Shown here: positions 1 through 4,658 of the stretch, in pieces
Layout: the number at the start of each line of letters is the position of its first letter
Position numbering within the stretch: position 1 is the first letter of the stretch
Assembly: GCA_011051815.1 (NCBI GenBank)
Contig: DRKK01000211.1
Coordinates: forward strand, 1-7,828
DNA from: Sphingomonadales bacterium
GTDB taxonomy: Bacteria; Pseudomonadota; Alphaproteobacteria; Sphingomonadales; Emcibacteraceae
Length of the DNA stretch: 7,828 nt
Direction of reading: 5' to 3'
Made by a program: the position numbers and the translations under genes
Notes under the pieces: model-generated
Seen by the model: the letters and a program-made list of their open reading frames with translations, nothing else
Databases searched by the model: none
Told to the model about the DNA's origin: nothing

Positions 1-1828
1 CGTCCCGCAATATGCGCTGAACATCATCCAGCGCATCCCGGTGATGAATGGTCACCCCCGGCGCAAAATCCGTATTGGCCGGATATTTTTCCGGCTCATC
101 AGTGATCACATAGATGGGGCGAACACCTTCACTATGGAGCTGGCGGCTGATCTGATCCACGGTCAGGGTACCTTCCAGCGGTTGGCCCCCGGTCATGGCG
201 ATGGCATCATTATAAAGGATTTTATAGGTGATATTGGTTTTGGCCGCCACAGACTGACGGATGGCCAGCAGGCCCGAATGATAATAGGTGCCGTCGCCCA
301 GATTCTGGAAAATATGACCTTCATGGGTAAATTTGCTTTGCCCGATCCAGTTGACGCCCTCACCACCCATCTGGGTCAGATAGCCTGAATTGCGATTCAT
401 GCCTCCAGCCATATAATGACAGCCAATGCCCAGCATGGCGCGGCTGCCGTCCGGCACCTTGGTTGAGCTGCTGTGGGGACAGCCGGAACAGAAATAGGGC
501 GTGCGGAAATCCTTGTTATCAAAGGATTTTATTTGGGTGAATGTTTCTGCGACTTGTTTGTTCAGTTGGTCCAAATGGCCGTTCAGGCCGATTTCCTGAA
601 GGCAGGGAGTTATGGCACTTAATACGTCTTCCGGTGATATTTCGCCGACGGTGTTCAATATTTGCCGTCCCGCCTCGTCATGCTTGCCAATGATGGTCGG
701 GCGGCTTTCCGGCGGCATATTGTAGAAAATATCCCGGATCTGGCTTTCCACAAAATCCCGTTTTTCTTCTATGACAATGATCTTTTCAAACCGGCTGGCA
801 AAGGCTTTTATCCCTTCAGGCTCAAGCGGCCATGTGAGGCCGATTTTATAGAGGGAAATTCCGGCTTTTTCCGCCGTATTCTGATCTATGTCCGCATTGT
901 GAAAGGCCTGCATCACGTCCAGATACCCCTTACCGCAGGTGACGATGCCAAGGGGAAGTTTTTGTTTGGCGTCATGCTTGTCGGAGCAATCCCAGACCAG
1001 CCTGTCGATGGGGTTGGCGCGGACAAAGGCATGAACGGCTTTCAGTTTATGGTCGATCAGGCGATTTTCAATCTGGGCCAGCGGATCGGGCCAGCGATAG
1101 TGCAGGGCGGCTTTGTCGTAACCCTCATGGGGTGGCGTAATGAAATTATCTTTGAGCTGATCCATATCAACCGTTGCCGCGCTTTCCACGATTTCGCCGA
1201 CAGCAATAAAGCCGGACCAGCATCCGCTGTAACGGCTCAGGGCAATACCGTAAAGGCCAAAATTCAGATAATCCTGCAAATTGGATGGGGCCAGAATGGG
1301 CATCATCCAGGAAGCCATAATCGGCTCGCTCTGATGGCTCATGCTGCTGGATACGGCGCCGTGATCGTCACCGGCGATGACCAGAACCCCGCCGTGTGGC
1401 GAGGCGCCAAAGCTGTTGCCATGTTTCAGGGCGTCACTGGCCCGGTCAACCCCCGGCCCCTTGCCGTACCAGATGCCGAACACCCCGTCATAATCGGCAA
1501 AGTCTGATGTTTCCACCTGTTGACTGCCCAGAACGGCGGTAGCCGCCAGTTCCTCATTTATGCCCGGTTGAAAGGTAATATTATGCCGGTCCAGATGCTG
1601 CGACGCCTGCCATAATTCCCGGTCATAATTGCCCAGCGGCGACCCCCGGTAGCCGGAGATGAACCCAGCGGTATTCAGGCCATATTTTTTATTTGCTTCG
1701 GCTTGCAACATGGGCAAACGGACCAGAGCTTGCGTTCCGGTCAGGAAAATCTGGCCGCTGTTGCGCTGATAACGGTCATCCAGATGATAGTCATCCAGTG
1801 TGATTGTATTTTCGCCGGATTTGCCCAT
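1..1828 (-). CDS. Indolepyruvate ferredoxin oxidoreductase, fused type, N-terminal part (3' end outside window)
   Basis: An open minus-strand frame runs from an ATG at 1828 to the left edge, giving 609 codons without a stop. The family oxidatively decarboxylates aryl-pyruvates (from transamination of aromatic amino acids) to aryl-acetyl-CoA, using thiamine diphosphate and Fe-S clusters in the cytoplasm. Visible motifs are an N-terminal pyruvate-binding type ThDP domain (AGFISGYRGSPLG, about residues 54-66; GDDHGAVSSSMSHQSE, 153-168), a FCSGCPH motif (447-452 region), and the ThDP/Mg-binding GDG (511-513) followed by YNDAIAMTGGQ (539-549). Fused IorA-IorB type proteins are usually about 1,150 residues, so roughly half is present. 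A modest AGGG Shine-Dalgarno (complement of 1837-1840) lies 8 nt before the ATG. It is divergent from an Lrp/AsnC gene, the likely regulator. The substrate (indolepyruvate, phenylpyruvate or a branched 2-oxoacid) cannot be fixed from sequence. Confidence 0.93.
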   Translation of the reverse strand, partial: MGKSGENTITLDDYHLDDRYQRNSGQIFLTGTQALVRLPMLQAEANKKYGLNTAGFISGYRGSPLGNYDRELWQASQHLDRHNITFQPGINEELAATAVLGSQQVETSDFADYDGVFGIWYGKGPGVDRASDALKHGNSFGASPHGGVLVIAGDDHGAVSSSMSHQSEPIMASWMMPILAPSNLQDYLNFGLYGIALSRYSGCWSGFIAVGEIVESAATVDMDQLKDNFITPPHEGYDKAALHYRWPDPLAQIENRLIDHKLKAVHAFVRANPIDRLVWDCSDKHDAKQKLPLGIVTCGKGYLDVMQAFHNADIDQNTAEKAGISLYKIGLTWPLEPEGIKAFASRFEKIIVIEEKRDFVESQIRDIFYNMPPESRPTIIGKHDEAGRQILNTVGEISPEDVLSAITPCLQEIGLNGHLDQLNKQVAETFTQIKSFDNKDFRTPYFCSGCPHSSSTKVPDGSRAMLGIGCHYMAGGMNRNSGYLTQMGGEGVNWIGQSKFTHEGHIFQNLGDGTYYHSGLLAIRQSVAAKTNITYKILYNDAIAMTGGQPLEGTLTVDQISRQLHSEGVRPIYVITDEPEKYPANTDFAPGVTIHHRDALDDVQRILRD

Positions 1829-1974
1829 AGTCTTTGCCCTGATTATTTTTATTTAATATCTTAAAGAGATAATACATCTAAAATAGAGGGTATGTCCTTG
1901 CGATTTCCCTCAATATATGGCAAAAAGATAGAAGAGTATTTCAATAAAGGTAATTTTCATAGAAGGATTGATCT
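1829..1974. promoter_or_regulatory. Divergent promoter region between the oxidoreductase and Lrp1
   Basis: This 146-bp AT-rich gap must carry the promoters of both divergent genes. I could not assign convincing -35/-10 pairs. Two short dyads are visible: TATCT-N5-AGATA at 1857-1871 and TCTA-AAA-TAGA at 1877-1887. The 15-bp size and AT-richness of the first fit Lrp/AsnC-type operators, but such short dyads can occur by chance in AT-rich DNA. Confidence 0.5.
1857..1871. promoter_or_regulatory. Candidate Lrp-type operator, 15-bp dyad
   Basis: The arms TATCT and AGATA are perfect inverted repeats separated by 5 bases. The site sits 29-43 bp upstream of the oxidoreductase start codon. Its 5-5-5 layout is shared by a dyad upstream of the second Lrp gene (4565-4579), although the arm sequences differ. 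Assignment to Lrp1 is inference. Confidence 0.3.
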
Positions 1975-2457
1975 TTGGGTAAGCTGGATCAGATAGATTT
2001 CAAGATTTTAAGACTCATGCAGGAAAACGGACGGCTGTCCAATCATGATCTGGCCAAGCAAGTCGGCCTGTCGCCGTCTCCTTGCTGGCGGCGGGTGAAG
2101 CGGCTGGAGGAAGATGGGATCATCGATCATTATACGGCTATCCTTGACGGGGAGAAGGCTGGGTTTGACCTGATCGCTTATGCTCATGTGATGCTGGAAA
2201 AGCACCAGATGGAGATGCTGGACCAGTTTGATGCGGCCATTTGCGAGCGGCCAGAGGTGCTGGAATATTACTCTATGAGCGGCGAATATGATTTCCTGAT
2301 GAAAGTCATCTCCCGGAATATTAAGGAATATGAGGATTTTCAGACCGGCTTCCTCATGCACCTGCCCATGGTGCGTTCAGTCAGTACAAGCTTTGTCCTG
2401 AAACAGAAAAAATATACCACCCGTTTGCCATTAGGGTTACTGGAAGAGAGCCTCTAA
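1975..2457 (+). CDS. Lrp/AsnC family transcriptional regulator (Lrp1)
   Basis: This 160-residue protein has the normal Lrp/AsnC length and order. An N-terminal winged helix-turn-helix spans about residues 4-62 (LDQIDFKILRLMQENGR, then LSNHDLAKQVGLSPSPCWRRVKRLE in two parts), followed by a RAM effector/oligomerisation domain (about 68-145, with MSGEYDFLMKV). The start is TTG at 1975. A strong AGAAGGA (1961-1967) lies 7 nt before it, and an in-frame TGA at 1969-1971 rules out any longer form. The gene is divergent from the aryl-pyruvate oxidoreductase, so amino-acid-responsive control of that gene and of itself is the likely role (inference). Its 3' end overlaps the convergent merR by 21 bp. 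It is a paralogue of the regulator at 4038-4526, sharing SPS-C-RRVK-LE and IDHY blocks. The effector amino acid is unknown. Confidence 0.95.
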   Translation: MGKLDQIDFKILRLMQENGRLSNHDLAKQVGLSPSPCWRRVKRLEEDGIIDHYTAILDGEKAGFDLIAYAHVMLEKHQMEMLDQFDAAICERPEVLEYYSMSGEYDFLMKVISRNIKEYEDFQTGFLMHLPMVRSVSTSFVLKQKKYTTRLPLGLLEESL

Positions 2458-2841
2458 AATAGAACATTTGGTCCCGGTGTCATCATTACACTTTTCTGCC
2501 ATATGCAATAATTCAATTTCCATCTTATGTAGATCTTCAATTTTACGTTTGATTTCACCTGCATGCAGGAGTGTCTTTTCCCTGATCTCATGACAGGTGT
2601 ATGTCTCGCCATCAATGAGGGTCAGAAATTCCCTTGTGCTTTCAAGGTTAAACCCAAGCTGGCGCATGCGAAGTATAAATTTTAAGCGGGTTAGGCTTTC
2701 CTCGCTATACAGCCTATGCCCCCGTGGGCTGCGGTCTGGATTTGGCAGCAGCTTGATAAGCTCATAATATCGTATGGTTTGCACGACACAGCCGGACAAT
2801 TTCGACAGTTTGCCAATGGTAAATTTTCCCGTTCGTTTCAT
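2437..2841 (-). CDS. merR: MerR family metal-responsive regulator (Hg type, with Pb/Cd-like features)
   Basis: This is the regulator of the divergent merTP operon. Numbered from the GTG at 2844 (135 residues), it has a MerR winged helix-turn-helix at about 8-75 (FTIGKLSKLSG, TIRYYE, RLY), a dimerisation helix at about 85-118 and a C-terminal metal loop. The metal-ligand cysteines are C84, C119 and C127. The 35-residue C84-C119 spacing matches mercury MerR; the last loop is 8 residues rather than the usual 9. C19, just before TIRYYE, aligns with a cysteine I recall in lead-responsive PbrR and is absent from Tn501 MerR. The start could be GTG 2844 or ATG 2841. I prefer ATG 2841 (134 residues) because an AGAAAG lies at about SD distance. 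Placement beside merT and merP supports Hg(II) sensing, but a broader Hg/Pb/Cd response is possible. Confidence 0.92.
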   Translation of the reverse strand: MKRTGKFTIGKLSKLSGCVVQTIRYYELIKLLPNPDRSPRGHRLYSEESLTRLKFILRMRQLGFNLESTREFLTLIDGETYTCHEIREKTLLHAGEIKRKIEDLHKMEIELLHMAEKCNDDTGTKCSILEALFQ

Positions 2842-2863
2842 CACAGTCTTTCTGATTTTTTAC

Positions 2864-2894
2864 TTGCATCTATAGTAACTATAGCATGTAGAAT
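2864..2894 (+). promoter_or_regulatory. mer promoter-operator with 19-bp spacer and perfect dyad
   Basis: A -35 TTGCAT (2864-2869) and a -10 TAGAAT (2889-2894) are separated by exactly 19 bp. This is the overlong spacing typical of MerR-family activated promoters. Inside the spacer, CTATAGT-A-ACTATAG (2870-2884) is a perfect 7-bp inverted repeat around one base. The dyad resembles the CTATAGTAACTA-type operator I recall for PbrR/CadR, and lacks the GTAC-N4-GTAC core of Tn501 merO. Transcription would begin near 2901, and the site lies between divergent merR and merT. MerR binding and DNA untwisting here is inferred from the family. Confidence 0.85.
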
Positions 2895-2917
2895 AAGAAT
2901 GTTGCGTGATAAAATTT

Positions 2918-2922
2918 AAGGA
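2918..2922 (+). promoter_or_regulatory. Ribosome binding site that sets the merT start
   Basis: AAGGA sits 7 nt before the TTG at 2930. The upstream in-frame GTG at 2906 lies only about 5 nt after the predicted transcription start near 2901, leaving no room for a ribosome binding site. The TTG is therefore the more likely start of merT. Confidence 0.7.
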
Positions 2923-2929
2923 AAAAATA

Positions 2930-3289
2930 TTGGATGACATAAAGTCAAAGAAAATGAATTGGATAGTTGGTGGTGCCATTATTACGGCAATTGCGACGAT
3001 ATCCTGTTGCATTATACCGCTATTCTTATTCACCGTGGGTATTTCGGGCGCATGGATCAGTAATCTGACGGTTCTGTCGCCATATCAGCCCATCTTTATC
3101 GGTGTGTCTTTAGGCTTGATTGGTTACGGTTTGTATCTTTTACAGACCAAACGCAAAGAAGATTGCGCAAAAGAGGCTTGTGAAAAACCCATTCAGGGCC
3201 GCCGGGCTTATTTATTATTTCTTTTCTCGCTCATACTTATCGTTATGGCTGTGGCCTTCCCATGGTTTGTGCGTTCCTTTCTCGAATAA
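2930..3289 (+). CDS. merT: Mercuric ion transporter MerT
   Basis: This inner-membrane protein takes Hg(II) from periplasmic MerP and passes it into the cytoplasm. From the TTG at 2930 it has 119 residues, close to the usual 116. It has three hydrophobic segments: about 11-35, 52-72 and 92-112. The vicinal pair C26-C27 (ISCC) lies in the first segment, as expected. The cytoplasmic loop carries C79 and C84 (DCAKEAC), the second metal pair, spaced slightly tighter than I recall for Tn501 MerT. The blocks GISGAWISNLTVLSPY and QPIFIG are hallmark MerT sequence. An in-frame GTG at 2906 would add 8 residues but lies almost at the predicted transcription start. merP follows after 12 bp, so the two are co-transcribed from the MerR-type promoter. 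G+C is low here (38% and 42% in two counted 60-base lines). Confidence 0.95.
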   Translation: MDDIKSKKMNWIVGGAIITAIATISCCIIPLFLFTVGISGAWISNLTVLSPYQPIFIGVSLGLIGYGLYLLQTKRKEDCAKEACEKPIQGRRAYLLFLFSLILIVMAVAFPWFVRSFLE

Positions 3290-3301
3290 CCGGAGAGTAT
3301 C

Positions 3302-3586
3302 ATGATCAAAATTATCCTTGTTTCGGCCCTGTTGTTTGCAGGTATCTTTCAAATGGCAAAGGCTGAGATTGTCAATGTCACCTTGCAGGTGGAAAATATG
3401 ACCTGTGCCTCTTGCCCCTTTATCGTTAAAAAGGCCGTTCAATCAGTGGAAGGCGTTCAGTCGGTTACCGTGGATTATGAAAAGAAAGCCGCTGATGTTA
3501 TGTTTGACGATGAAAAGACAAATATAGGCGTCATTATCAAGGCGACTGGTGATGCAGGTTACCCGTCCAGTGTGAAAAATAAGTGA
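3302..3586 (+). CDS. merP: Periplasmic mercury-binding protein MerP
   Basis: MerP binds Hg(II) in the periplasm and hands it to MerT. The 94-residue precursor has an N-terminal signal peptide of about 21 residues (positive MIK start, hydrophobic core, AKA before the predicted cleavage ahead of E22). The mature part is a single heavy-metal-associated domain with the metal site MTCASC (C35 and C38), followed by the expected VKKAVQSVEGVQSV helix-strand and a glycine/tyrosine turn GDAGYP near residues 82-87. GGAG at 3292-3295 provides a ribosome binding site 6 nt before the ATG. The stop codon (3584-3586) lies 14 nt before the next gene's preferred ATG, and a GTG at 3583 overlaps it, so translation is probably coupled. 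The copper-chaperone alternative is made unlikely by the neighbouring merR and merT. Confidence 0.95.
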   Translation: MIKIILVSALLFAGIFQMAKAEIVNVTLQVENMTCASCPFIVKKAVQSVEGVQSVTVDYEKKAADVMFDDEKTNIGVIIKATGDAGYPSSVKNK

Positions 3587-3600
3587 GCAGGAAAAGTTTT

Positions 3601-3804
3601 ATGATTCTGGAATCAACATTAACCTGCCCCATATGTGGGCATAAGGCCAAGGAAAAAATGCCGACGGATGCCTGCCAGTTTTTTTATGAATGCGCGGGGT
3701 GTAAAAAGCTGCTTAAACCGCTGGCGGGGGATTGCTGCGTATTCTGCTCATATGGTGATGTGCCGTGCCCGCCTATTCAGTCCGGGGATACGGACTGTTG
3801 CTAA
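3601..3804 (+). CDS. GDCCVxC-domain cysteine-rich small protein of the mer operon
   Basis: This 67-residue protein contains 11 cysteines. CPIC (C9, C12), C25 and CAGC (C31, C34) resemble zinc-ribbon knuckles. They are followed by the diagnostic GDCCVFCSYGD (residues 43-53; C45, C46, C49), PCPP (C56) and a terminal CC (C66, C67). The signature places it in the GDCCVxC domain family, described in databases as (seleno)proteins and often found near mer genes. Here every position is an ordinary cysteine codon and no in-frame TGA is present. There is no signal peptide, so it should be cytoplasmic. AGGA (3589-3592) lies 8 nt before the ATG at 3601; a GTG at 3583 would add six residues. It is the last gene of the merT-merP operon. 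A role in binding or handing on Hg(II) or another thiophilic metal is inference; no enzymatic function is established from the sequence. Confidence 0.9.
   Translation: MILESTLTCPICGHKAKEKMPTDACQFFYECAGCKKLLKPLAGDCCVFCSYGDVPCPPIQSGDTDCC
3778..3797 (+). terminator. GC-rich hairpin at the 3' end of the mer operon, candidate weak terminator
   Basis: The 7-bp arms CAGTCCG and CGGACTG pair perfectly around a 6-base loop. The hairpin lies within the last codons of the GDCCVxC gene, just before its stop. A run of five T occurs at 3810-3814, about 12 bases after the stem, which is too far for a textbook intrinsic terminator. It may stabilise the 3' end or weakly terminate; it could also simply reflect coding sequence. 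Confidence 0.3.
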
Positions 3805-3983
3805 ACGGATTTTTCCATTTCTTCGGCCATGGCTTTGATCTCAAGAGCCGTAGCGGCAAAATCTTTGGTTGTCTCTGACCCACGGGCCATATTCAATGTT
3901 GCCTTCAGGGCCGACAGAGGATTAAGCGCAACAAGGTCGCTGTCTTTCTGGTTTAATATCTGTGCAGTATTTGGGTCACTCAT
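3801..3983 (-). CDS. Small hypothetical protein, 60 residues
   Basis: I do not recognise this protein. It is hydrophilic, has no cysteine and no membrane segment, and looks mostly helical. The stretches LSALKATLNMA (about 23-33) and DFAATALEIKAMAEEMEK (41-58) could form two amphipathic helices. Support for a real gene is the well placed AAAGGA (complement of 3990-3995), 6 nt before the ATG at 3983, and the exact fit between neighbours. Its stop overlaps the convergent GDCCVxC gene by 4 bp, and it starts 54 bp after the stop of Lrp2 on the same strand. It may be co-transcribed with Lrp2. A short dyad (TGGGG at 3995-3999, CCCCA at 4006-4010) lies directly upstream of the ribosome binding site. 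Function is unknown, and the transcript is opposite to mer. Confidence 0.6.
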   Translation of the reverse strand: MSDPNTAQILNQKDSDLVALNPLSALKATLNMARGSETTKDFAATALEIKAMAEEMEKSV

Positions 3984-4037
3984 TTGTCATCCTTTGGGGT
4001 TATGGCCCCATGATGCGGTCTTGAAGTAAATATTTTA

Positions 4038-4526
4038 TTAACCTGTTTGAAACGGGATAGAGGTTTTCTTGGTGACGGTCCGCAGGGAGAAATTGGATTT
4101 AATTTGGGACACGCCGGGCAGGGCGGTCAGCACCTCCATATGCAGATGCTCATAATCAGAGGCATCGGCCACCACCACCCGCAACAGATAATCTGCATCA
4201 CCGCTCATCAGGTAGCACTCCATGATCTGGGGACAGTCGCGTACGTGCTTTTCAAATTCGGCCAGCTTTTCGCGGGTCTGCTTTTCCACCGTGATCTGAA
4301 CAAAGACATTGTCCGGCAGCCCGGCGGCGGCCTGATGCACCATGGCCACATAATGATCAATGACGCCGTTGGCCTCCAATGATTTCACCCGCCGCAGACA
4401 GGCAGAAGGGGAAAGGCCGACCTTGCTGGCCAGATCGTTATTGCTGATCCGGCCATCTTTCTGTAGCGAATCAAGGATGGCATAATCAATCTTATCAAAG
4501 CTAATATTTGAAAATTTATGTCTCAT
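4038..4526 (-). CDS. Lrp/AsnC family regulator divergent from alanine dehydrogenase (Lrp2)
   Basis: From the ATG at 4526 the protein has 162 residues: a winged helix-turn-helix at about 9-68 (FDKIDYAILDSLQKDGRIS, then LASKVGLSPSACLRRVKSLE), then a RAM domain at about 75-150 containing LMSGDADYLLRV. The frame stays open back to a TTG at 4562, but that codon has no ribosome binding site and lies upstream of the predicted transcription start (about 4539). ATG 4526 is therefore preferred, although its own ribosome binding site is poor. Divergent Lrp-type genes that control alanine dehydrogenase are known in rhizobia and mycobacteria (AldR). By position this is the likely alanine-responsive regulator of ald (inference). 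It is paralogous to the regulator at 1975-2457. Confidence 0.93.
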   Translation of the reverse strand: MRHKFSNISFDKIDYAILDSLQKDGRISNNDLASKVGLSPSACLRRVKSLEANGVIDHYVAMVHQAAAGLPDNVFVQITVEKQTREKLAEFEKHVRDCPQIMECYLMSGDADYLLRVVVADASDYEHLHMEVLTALPGVSQIKSNFSLRTVTKKTSIPFQTG

Positions 4527-4658
4527 AAAGTAATTTTTACACAATTTTATACGAAATTTCAAGCAGTTTACAACAAACTTCGCAAGGATATTTTCTGACT
4601 ATTTTTTTATAATCAACCTGTGAAATATATTCCCTGATTATTACAGAAAGATATGAAA
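4527..4658. promoter_or_regulatory. Divergent Lrp2 / alanine dehydrogenase control region
   Basis: This AT-rich gap holds both promoters. For Lrp2 (minus strand), -35 TTGTAA (complement of 4568-4573) and -10 TATAAA (complement of 4546-4551) are separated by 16 bp. For alanine dehydrogenase (plus strand), a perfect TATAAT lies at 4608-4613 without a recognisable -35 (AGGATA at 17 bp), which fits an activator-dependent promoter. The dyad AGTTT-N5-AAACT (4565-4579) overlaps the Lrp2 -35 and lies near -48 of the ald promoter. Smaller dyads are GAAATTTC (4553-4560) and GTAA-TTT-TTAC (4530-4540). Confidence 0.55.
4565..4579. promoter_or_regulatory. Candidate Lrp2 operator, 15-bp dyad
   Basis: AGTTT and AAACT form perfect 5-bp arms around ACAAC. 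The site overlaps the predicted -35 of Lrp2 and lies upstream of the -10-only ald promoter. Binding there could repress the regulator and activate ald. This is an inference from position and from the 15-bp size typical of Lrp boxes. Confidence 0.35.

Noticed and set aside
41..388. Plus-strand open frame of 115 codons, and a longer one at 662-1507
   Set aside because: Both lie antisense to the oxidoreductase, whose minus-strand translation carries clear ThDP-enzyme motifs throughout. The plus-strand products show no recognisable domain.
3733..3747. Selenocysteine in the GDCCVxC motif
   Set aside because: All three positions in the motif are TGC cysteine codons and there is no in-frame TGA in the gene.
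2437..3804. A mer transposon (Tn21/Tn501 type)
   Set aside because: No transposase, resolvase, terminal inverted repeat or target duplication is visible, and the flanking genes are intact and overlap the module's ends.
3995..4010. TGGGG/CCCCA dyad between Lrp2 and the 60-residue ORF as an intrinsic terminator
   Set aside because: The stem is only 5 bp and the minus-strand sequence after it is a ribosome binding site rather than a T-run.
4527..4562. Twelve-residue N-terminal extension of Lrp2 from the TTG at 4562
   Set aside because: It has no ribosome binding site, is not part of the Lrp fold, and would begin upstream of the predicted transcription start near 4539.
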